DNA from: Homarus americanus
Taxonomy: Eukaryota; Arthropoda; Malacostraca; Decapoda; Nephropidae
Assembly (NCBI RefSeq): GCF_018991925.1
Contig: NW_024737042.1
Location: 19,778,795 to 19,842,794 of the forward strand
Length of the DNA stretch: 64,000 nucleotides
Direction: 5' to 3'
A program made the position numbers and the translations under genes. The notes beneath the pieces were generated by a model that was given only the letters and a program-made list of their open reading frames with translations, was not told where the DNA came from and ran no database searches. This document shows, one piece after another, positions 1 through 12,000 of the stretch; within the stretch, counting starts at the first letter, position 1; the number at the start of each line of letters is the position of its first letter.

Positions 1-180
1 ACCTCACCTAGGTACCTTCTTAACCCCTGATAATCCGCCAACCGAAAGTGTGTGAATATGGGTAAGAAGATGACATGAGGAGGCAGAATAGAAGCTGTCC
101 TTTTTATTTATATTCGAAACATATCCTCTTAGTTGATCCTGAGGGAGAATTGGAGAGACAATGACAATGTATGGCCAGAT

Positions 181-1056
181 ATGGCCAGTGCTATGTGTGG
201 TCTTGGGTATGAGAGTTTGTTGACCAAACAGGAGTGGTCCATTGACGAATTGGCGAGGGCCAAGTTAGAAATTGAGAGGGCCACGTTGGAGAACCTGAAA
301 TTAAGGAAAGAGCTGGCAAAGTTAAAAGGAGAGGCTGGACGAGTAAAGCCAGTGTCTGACGAAAAATCAAGCGAGTGGAAAATTGTGAGTAGTGGGAAGA
401 CAAAGCTGGTGGTAAAGAAGCACATGAAGGATACGACAACAACGACAACAACAGCTAAGTGTACCAACCCGTTCAGTCCCTTGATAGACGAATTGGACGT
501 TAGTACAGTCAGGGGCAGGGATGACAAGGAAGGTATAAAAACTTTAATTGTTGGTGACTCACAGGTAAGGTACATGGACAGGGCCTTTTGTGGTAAAAAC
601 AAACATAGGATGAGGGTGTGTTTGCCAGGAGCTGGGGTGGGGGATATAATTGACAGGATGGACAATATCTTGTCTGGTAATGGGAACAAACCCATTATCT
701 GCCTCAGTGCAGGAGGCAATGATATTGGCCGGTGTAGGAGCGAGGAACTTCTTGATAAGTTCAAGGCAGCCATAGATCGTATTAGGACTAAGGGAGGGAT
801 CCCTATCATATGCGGTGTCCTGCCTAGAAGGGGAGTTGGCAGTGAATGGTTGTCAAGGGCAGTTGGTGTCAACGACCGTCTTGACAGATATTGCAAGTCA
901 ATATCAGTCCCATTCATTGACAACTGGGACAACTTCTATGGCAGAAGGGACCTTTATGCTAGGGATGGGGTGCACCTGTCTAGGGATGGAGTAGCAACCC
1001 TGGCTGGGGCTCTAGAGGGGGCAGTTCAAAAGATATCGAAGTCTTTAAACTGCTAA
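181..1056 (+). CDS. LINE ORF1 protein with SGNH/GDSL esterase-like domain
   Basis: Intact ORF of about 291 residues from the first ATG (181). The open frame extends upstream to a TTG at 133, but ATG is the likelier start. A charged helical stretch near residues 20-50 may be a coiled coil. The C-terminal half carries the SGNH hydrolase blocks: GDSQ (nucleophile Ser), a block-II Gly in PGAGVGD, GGND and the Asp-x-x-His pair in DGVHLS, so the triad looks complete. In CR1 elements this ORF1 binds RNA, and the esterase has been proposed to act at membranes or lipids. A poly-Thr run (ACA/ACG-rich, about 436-455) links the halves. ORF2 begins 9 bp after the stop, as expected for a bicistronic LINE mRNA. 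Confidence 0.8.
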   Translation: MASAMCGLGYESLLTKQEWSIDELARAKLEIERATLENLKLRKELAKLKGEAGRVKPVSDEKSSEWKIVSSGKTKLVVKKHMKDTTTTTTTAKCTNPFSPLIDELDVSTVRGRDDKEGIKTLIVGDSQVRYMDRAFCGKNKHRMRVCLPGAGVGDIIDRMDNILSGNGNKPIICLSAGGNDIGRCRSEELLDKFKAAIDRIRTKGGIPIICGVLPRRGVGSEWLSRAVGVNDRLDRYCKSISVPFIDNWDNFYGRRDLYARDGVHLSRDGVATLAGALEGAVQKISKSLNC

Positions 1057-1064
1057 GAGAACAT

Positions 1065-3271
1065 ATGGGCACGGGGGTGGAGGAGACTGCAGTGGGAGCG
1101 GGTAAACAAGTCAAAAGATTACAGGGAAATAGTGTTAGGAATGATGACAAAACTAAATTAGACAGGGAGTTTAAAACTAAACGCGGTAAGGGGAGGACTC
1201 AGAACACGACTAACTTAAATGTATACTACGCGAACAGTAGAAGTATGAGAAACAAAATGGATGATATTAGGGCCTTGGTATGTACCGAAGAAATCGATAT
1301 AATTGCATTCACTGAAACATGGATCAACCTAGACACACGTGAATTACCAGTCGAATACCAAATTGCGGGTTACAAACTGTTCCATACCGATAGGCAGACC
1401 AGGAAAGGAGGCGGAGTAGCAATCTATGTTAGGGATAATCTGAAGTGTGAAATAAATAAGGAAATAAAAACTGAGAGGAATACAGAAACAATTTGGATAG
1501 AATTAAGCGACGGTCGGGAAAAATTAATCACAGGAGTAATATATAGACCCCCAATCTTGATAGCGTCAATGAGCGACTTATCTGGGATGAAATGCGCAGG
1601 GCTTCCATACACAACAAAGTCTGTATAGTAGGCGACTTTAACCTTGGCCAAATAGATTGGACTGACCTTACGGGCAACTCAGAATCAGAGGATTTTCTCG
1701 AGACGATCCAGGACTGTTTCCTAAGTCAACATATAACCGAACCCACACGGGGTAATAATATACTGGATTTAGTTCTGTCGAACAGAGAAAACCTCATTAG
1801 CAATGTCGAGGTAGGGAACGAACTTGCAAACAGCGATCACAAAGAAATTCGATTCCAGTTAGATTTTCAGGGCAGACGTAAGGAAAATTCCACTAAAGTA
1901 CCAGATTTCAGAAGGGCAAACTTTGACAATTTAAAGAGGCAGCTGAGAGAGGGGGTGTCGCGCTTGGCCGTGAACCTGACAGATGACACCGACCTGATAA
2001 CGAGATCTGAGATTGCCGAGTTCCACGACAATTTAAATAGTGAGTTACTTAATGCACAAAGGCAGAACATACCATACAAAAAACTCAGATCAGACAACAA
2101 TGACCCTAAATGGATAAATAATTATTTAAAGAACATCATTGGCCAAAGGAAGGCTATAGGTAGAAGGATAAATCGTGGCGAAATTCACCTCCGGGACTAT
2201 TATAGGGTATTGGCGAGTAGGGTTAAAACCGAGATAAGGAAAGCAAAGAGGAATAATGAGGTAAGGATAGCAAGGGAGGCGAAGACAAACCCCAAAGGAT
2301 TCTACCAAATGTATCAAACTAAAACACGAGAAAAGATTGGACCAATACGGTCAGACTCCGGCGAGCTCACTGATAACGATGGAGAAATGAGCAATAATTT
2401 GAATAAATATTTTTCAACAGTTTTCACCACAGAAAATTTAAACATGATACCCGAGGCACCGACTCTATTCAGAGATAGTGAAGAAAACAAATTAAGTGAG
2501 ATAGTAGTGACTAGTAACGATGTTAGTAGGCAAATAGACAAATTAAAGCCTAATAAGTCACCTGGTCCTGATGAGATATTTGCCAGAGTATTAAAGGAAT
2601 GTAAGGAAGAGCTTAGTATGCCCTTAGCAAAGTTGTTTAACATGTCCTTAAAAACAGGTGTAGTACCAGAATCCTGGAGGATAGCGAATGTAATACCGAT
2701 TTTCAAGAAGGGGGATAGATCACTATCCTCTAACTACCGCCCAATCTGTCTAACATCAATAGTAGGCAAATTACTGGAAGCAATCATTTCAAACTCTATT
2801 CGAAATCACCTGGAGAAGCACCGATTGATCAATGATTCCCAGCATGGCTTCACAAACGGACGTTCTTGCCTAACTAATCTATTAACATTCTTTTCATCAG
2901 TTTTCGAATCGGTGGACGAGGGGCACAATTATGATGTGGTATATCTCGACTTTAGTAAAGCCTTCGACAGAGTCCCCCACGAAAGACTAATTAGAAAGGT
3001 AGAAGCTCATGGCATCAAAGGTGACATCCTTAAATGGATTAGGGCGTGGTTACAGGACAGGAAACAGCGAGTGAGCATTAACGGCACTAAGTCCCATTGG
3101 AGCAACGTCACAAGTGGAGTTCCCCAAGGCTCAGTACTTGGACCATTATTGTTTATTATATACATAAACGACATAGATATCGGCATAGACAGCAACATAA
3201 GTAAATTTGCTGATGACACTAAAATAGGACGTGTTATCAAATCTGACGAGGACTCGGCAAAACTACAGGAA
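1065..3271 (+). pseudogene. LINE ORF2: AP endonuclease plus reverse transcriptase, one frameshift, 3'-truncated
   Basis: Nicks target DNA and reverse-transcribes the element RNA. Endonuclease motifs run YANSRSMRNKMDD, FTETW, GGGVAIYV and VIYRPP, then after a +/-1 shift GDFNLGQIDW, DLVLSNREN and NSDH. The shift lies in a run of five C (1548-1552): one more C would join the frames. RT motifs follow: SPGPDEI, IPIFKKGDRS, NYRPICLTS, YLDFSKAFDRVPH (motif A), SGVPQGSVLGPLLF and FADDTK (motif C, about 3204-3221). The second frame then stays open to the truncation point and reads into TA repeat as IYIY residues that are not LINE protein. Apart from the frameshift and the 3' loss it looks intact. Confidence 0.85.
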
Positions 3272-4550
<1,279 letters not shown>

Positions 4551-5955
4551 ACATAAGAACATAAGAATGGAGGAAACTGCAGCGGGCCTATTGGCCCATA
4601 CTGGGCAGTCCCGTTTACACCCAACCCCTATTGCTCATATGAGCATCCAACCTATGTTTGAAGCAATTCAGCGTATTTGAGTTAATGATGATATTTGGTA
4701 ACTTGTTCCATTCATCCACTACTCTGTTTCCAAACCAGTGATTACCTATTTCACGCCTAAATCTAAATTTGTCTAATTTAAAACCATTGTTACGAGTTCG
4801 CTCCTGGTTGGATAATTTGAGTACCTTTGTAATGTCCCCTTTGTTTAGCCCTGCCTCCCACTTATACACCTCTATCAGGTCGCCCCTCGCTCTACGTCTC
4901 TCAAGGGAGTGCAAATTAAGATGCTTTAACCTGTCTCTATACTCAAGGTTCCTAATGCCCGGGATTAGTCTTGTCATTCTCCTCTGAATTCTTTCCAAGG
5001 ATTCTATATCCATTCTGTAATACGGTGACCAGAACTGAACTGCGTAATCCAGGTGGGGTCTCACAAGAGCAAGATACAGTTTTAGGATGACCTCGCTAGT
5101 CTTGTAACTAACACTCCTTTGTATGAACCCAAGTACTTTATTAGCCTTGTTACGAGCAAAAACACATTGTTTACTTGGCTTAAGGTTCCTACTTATCATT
5201 ACTCCTAAATCTCTCTCGCAGTCGGATTTCTCTATGGCATCGTTGTTCATCTGGTATCTGGTTTCCCTGTTTACATCTCCTATACTGAGTACTTTACATT
5301 TGTCGACGTTGAATTTCATCTGCCATTTTTCAGACCATTCGAAAAATTTGTTTAGATCTTCCTGTAGTTTTGCCGAGTCCTCGTCAGATTTGATAACACG
5401 TCCTATTTTAGTGTCATCAGCAAATTTACTTATGTTGCTGTCTATGCCGATATCTATGTCGTTTATGTATATAATAAACAATAATGTACTGAGCCTTGGG
5501 GAACTCCACTTGTGACGTTGCTCCAATGGGACTTAGTGCCGTTAATGCTCACTCACTGTTTCCTGTCCTGTAACCACGCCCCAATCCATTTAAGGAGGTC
5601 ACCTTTGATGCCATGAGCTTCTACCTTTCTAATTAGTCTTTCGTGGGGGACTCTGTCGAAGGCTTTGCTCATTTCTCCGTCGTTATCAGTGAGCTCGCCG
5701 GAGTCTGACAGAATTGGTCCAATCTTTTCTCGTGTTTTAGTTTGATACATTTGGTAGAAATCTTTGGGGTTTGTCTTCGCCTCCCTTGCTATCCTTACCT
5801 CATTATTCCTCTTTGCTTTCCTTATCTCGGTTTTAACCCTACTCGCCAATACCCTATAATAGTCCCGGAGGTGAATTTCGCCACGATTTATCCTTCTACC
5901 TATAGCCTTCCTTTGGCCAATGATGTTCTTTAAATAACTATTTATCCATTTACAA
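4551..5955 (-). mobile_element. CR1-like LINE, family A copy 2 (5'-truncated, internally deleted)
   Basis: Minus-strand copy whose 3' UTR and octamer tail (TTCTTATG twice, seen on the plus strand as ACATAAGAACATAAGAA) lie at 4551-4610. It carries the RT C-terminal half missing from copy 1. The 5' side ends near 5955 against a Penelope fragment. Family A copies also lie at 1, 8529 and 34453. Confidence 0.88.
4615..5950 (-). pseudogene. LINE ORF2 fragment with internal deletion
   Basis: The upstream part (to about 5553) reads REAKTNP..FYQMYQTKTREK and then jumps in frame from NDGEMS to KAFDRVPHERL near 5668, losing the RT fingers and part of the palm; the deletion joint shares only about 2 bp. 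A 7-bp loss after CTCAGTAC near 5487 shifts frame. The downstream frame to 4615 carries FADDTK, WSEKWQMKFN, CERDLGVM, LVRPHLDYAVQFW and RRRMTRLIPGIRN-type C-terminal CR1 sequence, then a stop and the 3' UTR. It cannot encode active RT. Confidence 0.88.
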
Positions 5956-6112
5956 GATCTTTACCTGTCTGGCCTAAGTAAAACATTACATTCCTTGCAA
6001 GAAACCTTATAAATGCAGCCGCCTGTACTATTGGGGAAGTTCTTGATTAACATTTGTTTAACAGTGCATGAGTTTTTAAATGCCACATTGACGTTCCAAG
6101 TTCCTGGATCAG
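5956..6112 (-). pseudogene. Penelope-like element GIY-YIG endonuclease fragment
   Basis: Read on the minus strand, this encodes the linker typical of Penelope-like elements ([14 protein letters not shown]) followed by [13 protein letters not shown] and, after a frameshift, a YLGQTGKD-like block. That is the GIY...YIGQTG nuclease core with the CxxC of the animal-type zinc finger. Only about 50 codons survive. It lies between a truncated CR1-like LINE and a TA array. Confidence 0.75.
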
Positions 6113-6133
6113 GCGCACCTATAGTGATTTATT

Positions 6134-6286
<153 letters not shown>

Positions 6287-6310
6287 AAGAAGTGTGTTTG
6301 TGTGTGTGTG

Positions 6311-7867
6311 ATAACATAAGAAGATAAGAAAATAAGGAGTCTGCAATAGGCCGGTTGGCCTGTGCATGGCAGCTCCTGTCGAGAGTTTCTACCACTCTCT
6401 ATCATCCATGAATCTATCTAGCCTCCTTTTGAAACTTTCCAGAGTTCCCGCACTTATTACAAAGTTGCTAAGCATGTTCCACTCGTCCACCACCCTATTT
6501 GTGAACCAGTTTCTTCCTATCTCCCTCCTAAACCTAAACTTATCCAACTTGCATCCGTTGCTCCGAGTCCTATCCTGCTCGGATATTATAAGAACTTTAT
6601 CTATATCCCCTTTATTGATTCCTTTCACCCACTTAAATACTTTTATCATATCTCCCCGCACTCTTCGTCTTTCTAGGGAATGCAAGTTAAGTTTCTTTAA
6701 CCTATCCTGATATGGAAGGTTTCTAAGTCCCGGAATCATTTTTGTCATTCTTCGCTGCACCGACTCTAGTGAATTTATATCCATTCTATAATAGGGGCAA
6801 CAGAACTGAACCGCATAATCGAGGTGCGGCCTGACTAGCGCAAGATATAGTTGCAATAAGACCTGTGCACTCTTGTTACTTACACTTCTAGATATAAAAC
6901 CCAATACTCTGTTTGCCTTATTTCGAACATTAACGCAGTGTTTTCTAGGCCGTAGGTCCGGGCTTACAAGTACCCCTAGGTCTCTTTCACAAGTCGACTT
7001 CTCTAGGTTGATGTTGTTTGTATACATTATAAGTATTTGTTCTTCCAATATTAAGTACGCTGCACTTGCTGGTGTTGAATTTCATTTGCCATTTTTCAGA
7101 CCACCCCTGCAGTTTATTTAGATCCTCCTGTAATGCATTTGCATCCTGCCCTGAATTAATTTGCCGCCCTATTTTGGTGTCATCCGCAAACTTGCTGATG
7201 TCACTGCTTATCCCAGTGTCTAAGTCGTTTATGTAGATTATAAACAAGAGTGGGCGTAGTACTGACTCCTGGGGAACCCCACTGGTTACACGGCTTCACT
7301 CAGATTTCACACCATCTACGCTGACCCTTTGCGTTCTATCGGTGAGCCATGATTTTATCCAATTTAAAACTTTCCCCTCGATACCATGAGCCTTAATTTT
7401 TCTCAGAAGCCTCTGATGCGGTACTCTGTCAAATGCTTTGCTAAAGTCTAAGTAAATAACATCGTAATTTTCGTCATTATCTACTACCTCGAAGACTTTC
7501 CTAAAAAACGTTAGCAGATTTGTAAACCCATGTTGAGAGTCGTAGATAAATTTGCTCTTCTCTAGATGCGATCGGATGCTATCTGCTATAATTGATTCAA
7601 GAAGTTTCCCCACTACTGACGTCAAACTGATCGGCCGGTAATTTGACGCTGATGCTCTGTCTCCCTTTTTGAATATGGGTAATACATTTGCCTGTTTCCA
7701 CAAGTCTGGCACAACTCCAGTGTCTAATGATTTTGTAAATAAGCTTACGAGGGGTCCGCTAATCTGTTCCCTACACTCTTTCAAGACTCGGGGGAAAATT
7801 TCATCCGGCCCTGGGGATTTTGTTTTCTTTAGTTTATTTATCTTCTTAAGAACATCCTCTTTTCTGA
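6311..7867 (-). mobile_element. CR1-like LINE, family B copy 1 (5'-truncated)
   Basis: A second CR1-like family, distinct from family A in its 3' UTR (plus strand GGAGTCTGCAATAGGCC) and protein. The tail is a degenerate TTCTTATG-like repeat at 6311-6335. It covers the RT from SPGPDEI to the C-terminus and is cut on the 5' side where a 25-bp minisatellite begins (7868). Two more copies, at 17753 and 32457, are also on the minus strand. Confidence 0.87.
6389..7862 (-). pseudogene. LINE family B ORF2: RT domain with nonsense and frameshift
   Basis: RT motifs in order: INKLKKTKSPGPDEI-type start, LPIFKKGDRASASNYRPISL, DVIYLDFSKAFDRVPH, SGVPQES, INDLDTGISSDISKFADDTK (motif C), then WSEKWQMKFN, CERDLGVLVSPDLRPRK and LVRPHLDYAVQF. 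A TGA near 7293-7297 replaces the Trp expected in KSEWSRVTSGVP. A small deletion near 7016 (GTTGTTTGTATAC against GTTAAGGCTGTATAC in copy 2) shifts frame between the NTYNVY and NNINLEKS blocks. Dead copy. Confidence 0.86.
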
Positions 7868-8165
7868 TAGTGATGATGGATGATGATGTTATATATAGTG
7901 ATGATGGATGGTGTTATATGTAGTGATGATGGATGATGATGTTATATGTAGTGATGATGGATGGTGTTATATGTAGTGATGATGGATGATGTTATATGTA
8001 GTGATGATGGGTGGTGTTATATGTAGTGTTATATGTAGTGATGATGGATGATGTTATATGTAGTGACGATTGATGTTGTTATATGTAGTCATGATGGATG
8101 ATGTTACATGTAGTGATGATGGGTGGTATTATATGTAGTGATGATGGATGTTGTTATATGTTATA
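7868..8165. repeat. 25-bp minisatellite, locus 1
   Basis: About 11 units of a 25-bp repeat (core GTTATATGTAGTGATGATGG) with length variants of 25-28 bp. The same unit forms a second array at 37380-37695. It lies between a truncated LINE and a Helitron fragment. Confidence 0.93.
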
Positions 8166-8528
8166 TGGGTGGTCCCCTACAATCCTCTTTTGAGCAAAGC
8201 ATTCAATGCGCACATCAATGTGGAGTTCTGTAATTCAGTCAAGTCCGTCAAGTATGTTTGCAAATACGTCAACAAAGGCTCTGACCAAGCGATCTTTGCA
8301 CTGGAAAAGGGTGAAAATCATGATGAGGTGACACAGTTTCAGCAGGGATGCAGCAATGAAGCCCTATGGAGATTTTTTAGTTTTCCCATACACGAACGAT
8401 GTCCAACAGTAGTTCATCTGACTGTTCACCTGGAAAATGGACAAAGAGTATCCTTCACAGAACAGTCTTTCCAAAATCAAATGGCAAATCCTGCTGATAC
8501 GACTCTCACTGGATTCTTTAAGCGCAAT
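8166..8528 (+). pseudogene. Helitron Rep (HUH nuclease) fragment
   Basis: About 120 codons open from VVPYNPLLSKAFNAHINVE through KYVCKYVNKGSD to TLTGFF. This matches the C-terminal part of the Helitron-like N-terminal (Rep) domain. The Y-x3-Y/K-rich block KYVCKYVNKG corresponds to Rep motif 3, whose tyrosines cleave and join DNA strands in rolling-circle transposition. The HUH motif itself, upstream in the family, is absent, as is the Pif1-type helicase downstream. The fragment starts at the edge of a minisatellite and ends exactly where a CR1 3' tail begins (8529). The last residues MGQ of the ORF come from that tail. Confidence 0.75.
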
Positions 8529-8576
8529 ATGGGCCAATAGGCCGCTGCAGTTTCCTCCATTCTTATGTTCTTATGT
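8529..8576 (+). mobile_element. CR1-like family A 3'-tail insertion (48 bp)
   Basis: Matches the extreme 3' UTR of family A (ATGGGCCAATAGGCC, GCTGCAGTTTCCTCC) and ends in the octamer pair TTCTTATGTTCTTATG. It is an extremely 5'-truncated LINE insertion. Confidence 0.85.
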
Positions 8577-8620
8577 GTGGTCTGACAGGGTGGAGAACGA
8601 TGGGTGAGGGTAGGCTGAGA

Positions 8621-8720
8621 AATGGGTGGGGGCTAGGAAATAGGTAGAGGAGGCTTGGAAATGGGTGGAGGAGGCTGGGAAATGGGTGTACGAGGCTGAG
8701 AAATAGGTGGATGAGGTAGT
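8621..8720. repeat. Degenerate 20-21 bp minisatellite
   Basis: Five diverged units of GAAATGGGTGGAGGAGGCTG type, G-rich on the plus strand. Confidence 0.8.
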
Positions 8721-10377
8721 TGTGAGAATAGAGGAGGTTCAACAGTGAGTGGAGGAGGAGGTCACGTCTTCCCCCACAAATACAACCTTTAGTAGTACTC
8801 TCTCTTTCTCTCCTCTTCGCCTCACAACAGGTAACTTGGCGCCCCCTACTGCCTGTCTACTGAATAAACCTGAATGGTTGGACTGTGTGAAGGTGGATCA
8901 AACCGCCAGTCGACGGATGAAAGTAGCAATGGACGGATAAACTGACAATGGATGGATGAAACTGACAGTCGACGGATGAAGCCGACTGCAGATAGGTTTA
9001 TAATGACTGGAGTTGGGTGAAATTGACTGAGAACTGATGAAACTGTATATTTATGTCAAGACCATTTCAGTGACTGTAACTGTTTGTTGGTGTCATGTAA
9101 GGGGGCTGTAAGGTAGTTCTGTGGCCTTTAGAGCTCTTGTGGGGTATTGTTGGTGTCATTACTGTAAGTGGTACTTAATATTGAAACCATTCAGGTTACA
9201 ACAAGCGAATACGGAGCCCCCCCCCCACCCCCGTTCACACACACACACATTTTACACAAACACAGACTATCATCTTGGAAGAATGTTAACCACACTTGGA
9301 CAAGCCCGGGCTACACGCCACCCGCTCATAGCCTCGACTAAACTATGCATAGCAATCCAACTTTTACACCGTTTTGAGGACTGATCCCTTTGTATATCCA
9401 AATATGAATATTCAGCAACAAATTGAGAGGGAATAATAAATGTACCCTTGATTAAACGCCTTTTCATGAAAGAATTGGTATGCAAATTACCCGGAAAACG
9501 GGGATGAGGCATTTTGCGTGCTGAGGGAGAATGGGTGTGAAAGAGTACAAAAGGGAAATGATACAAAGACGAGATATTTACCCTATTTCGTTCTACTCTT
9601 ATCCTTATCACTACTGTTAAAAAGCACATCGAAATGGAATTGAATATTGATAGAAAGAAAACGTTGATAAAATTTTAGCCTTTTATTAACATCCTGAAGG
9701 AATATGCGTTAGACATAAGAAAAAAAGGATTGATAAAATTAAGAGATGGACACGGTAAAACATAAACTTGTGAACTATTTGTAGAATATTTAAAAAAGAG
9801 AGATAAATAACAGTAGGAAAAAAACATTATCAACAGCAGGAAAAATGTAGGCAATGTGAGGGTGAGTGTCCACAGAGACATCACGGAGAGAGTAGTGAGG
9901 AGAGCGAGAGAGTGACCACAATGGCATCACGGAGACGGAAGTGAGGAGAGCGGTAGAGAAACTGATACCTAGTGAAGCCTCAGAGGGGGATAACATGACG
10001 TGGGGGACTGAAGGAAAGTGGCGACGTGATACACCAACCAGTGTGTGTTGGTGTGTGTGTGTGTGTGTGTGTGTGGGAGGGGGGGGGTGTTAAGATATAT
10101 TTTTATGTGCAGGTTTGTTAGGGACTGGATGGGTGGCTCAATTGCCACACAACAGTAAAAGGAAGGTCGTAGACAAGTGACCAACATAACATCAGTGGAG
10201 AGACACTTTAGGAATTTCACTTTAATGTTACATAACAAAACCAAGAATGTGACGAAAAAGTTGTATATATAACAAAATTTACAGTGGAAAACAAAGAATG
10301 TTTTTTACAGTTTTCCTTTTTTTTTTACTTGAATACGAATATATTATTCAGTATTTTTAAGTGCAATACGAAAGTCG
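8721..10377. other. Intergenic DNA, no gene recognised; (GT)n and G-run
   Basis: Contains short GATGGATGAA-type repeats near 8930-8990, a C-run and (CA)n at 9219-9250, a twofold repeat of a CATCACGGAGA segment near 9880-9960 and a (GT)n run followed by a G9 tract at 10040-10088. Short ORFs show no domain signature. Confidence 0.55.
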
Positions 10378-10625
10378 TTAGTAGGTAGTAGGCAGCTATC
10401 AAACAGGGAGGTACTACCGCCTGGGAAAATATTGGAAGCATAATGTGTTGTCTAATGGTAGACCCTGCTGCCATATGGCATCACAAAAATTGTGACCAAG
10501 CCCCAGATTGCTGATCTGACTTTCTGCCTCATTTACACACAATTGCAGGTCTCAGTTGTTTCTCTTACTTTGACAACACAATATACATATATCGCTTCAC
10601 AATATTGATCTTTTTTTAATTTTTG

Positions 10626-10677
<52 letters not shown>

Positions 10678-10908
10678 CATTATTATTATTATCATTAATA
10701 TTATTATTATTATTATTATTAATATTATTATTATTATTATTATTATATTATATTATAATTTTTATTAATTTTTATTAGTATTATTAAAAATTTTTAATTA
10801 TTTATTATTATTATTACTTTGTTATTATATTTTCGCCCCCCAGGCCTTGATGTGGGTCATAATAAAAAGACTTGTGCCCCGGTGGGCTAATGCCCGTAAA
10901 AAAAAAAG
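10378..10908 (+). mobile_element. Poly-A retroposon with internal (TTA)n, copy 1
   Basis: A head of about 230 bp (GGAGGTACTACCGCCTGG, TGCTGCCATATGGCATCAC, TTACACACAATTGCAGG) is followed by a variable TTA-rich middle, a GCCCCGGTGGGCTAATGCCC tail and an A10 end at 10898-10907. The same head, middle and tail occur in reverse at 61911-62670, where they interrupt a gypsy pol gene, so this is a mobile non-coding retroposon. I cannot point to convincing pol III boxes. Confidence 0.75.
10624..10746. repeat. (ATT)n microsatellite inside the retroposon
   Basis: Imperfect TTA/ATT trinucleotide array forming the variable middle of the poly-A retroposon. Confidence 0.95.
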
Positions 10909-11455
10909 TGTCGACATAGAGAGGATCAAGATATTGACAAACACTTCAGAGAAACATTAGCAGGGGAGAGTGGGTGTACGGGCAGTATATCACCATGTGA
11001 ACATTATCTGAAAATATAGTACAATATTGGAAGCAGTGGAAATGGAGACTCAGCTGATATATGTATAGAGGGTCAGATACTGTATCGAGGAGTGTATAGA
11101 TTCACAGGAGGTTCATGGTGTAACACAGAAACTAAAGGAATCTGTGAAGAACTTATAAAACATAGAGGAGGAAGTATGGTACCAACGGCTGAGGAGCTGG
11201 TTTGACACAGTGACGCTATAATTAGAGTAAGAAGCACGAGGGGCTACGTCATTATAATAAATTAACTGATGCATTTATTGTGAGTCGAGAAAAGTCATCT
11301 AGTAACTAACAGTAAAAGGTCAAACTAGCATCAGTGTGAAATAGCTTAAGGGCGGACTATCACTGGTCTGGATATTTCGACTCGTACATAAGTTTCTCTT
11401 CATTTCAGCCTCAACACCCAGGCAGGAAAGTAGTGAACGCTACCTTTTTTATGGG

Positions 11456-11516
<61 letters not shown>

Positions 11517-11921
11517 TCTTTGACCTGACTGGCGGGCAGTTTGCTGGAGGGGTTTACCTTGGAACGTTCAACTCTACCTCGTCTTTCTCCTATACGCTCT
11601 TTGATGGCGCTATGTAAACACCTGCTGCCGTGAACTACTATTCTTCCTACTCGAGCATCACTACTTGCTACTCTTAAATCATGAAAGATAAGCGTGTTTT
11701 CATTAACACAGTCTGCACGGGGGAGGAACAGATGGCTTGGACAGTGTAAAGGAGAGCATTGCTAAAACTCATTCACAAGTAGCTCTTCTAGTATGCTTCC
11801 ATATACTAACACAATTTATGCTAAAGGAGAGAAATAATAAGCTGGTGATGTTTATGGGAGTTGGTGAGTGAAGTGAATTTATTGGTAGAGAGAGCATTTG
11901 TCTAGGGTATGTTGTGGGGAT
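10909..11921. other. Intergenic DNA with (GA)n
   Basis: No gene recognised. A (GA)n tract lies at 11459-11514. Confidence 0.6.
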
Positions 11922-12000
11922 TCTTTTTCTTTTCTTTATTTTTAACGGGGAAAAGCCCACTCGGGCACTGGTCATGGACCCACAACAAAAATACAAATTA
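11922..12000 (-). mobile_element. 3' tail of poly-A retroposon family (fragment)
   Basis: On the minus strand this reads GCCCGAGTGGGCTT, then CCCCGTTAAAAATAAAG, resembling the GGTGGGCTAATGCCCGTAAA tail of the retroposon at 10378. The head is absent. The adjoining 12000-12180 shows no clear homology. Confidence 0.45.

Larger units (their letters stand above)
1..3271 (+). mobile_element. CR1-like LINE, family A copy 1 (3'-truncated)
   Basis: Non-LTR retrotransposon with two ORFs: ORF1 with an SGNH esterase fold and ORF2 with an APE-type endonuclease and reverse transcriptase. CR1 affinity rests on the esterase ORF1 and on the TTCTTATG octamer tail seen in sister copies at 4551 and 34453. The left boundary is not resolved and may lie outside the window. 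Homology stops abruptly after the RT palm (residues ending KLQE, about 3271), so thumb, C-terminus and 3' UTR are missing. A 73-bp segment and then a TA array follow. Confidence 0.85.

Noticed and set aside
133..180. ORF1 start at 133
   Set aside because: The codon is TTG. The first ATG in frame is at 181, and nothing upstream resembles the family.
9121..9629. Small ORFs in 9-12 kb as host genes
   Set aside because: No domain, no conserved neighbours and no splice-consistent extension; they are compatible with chance.
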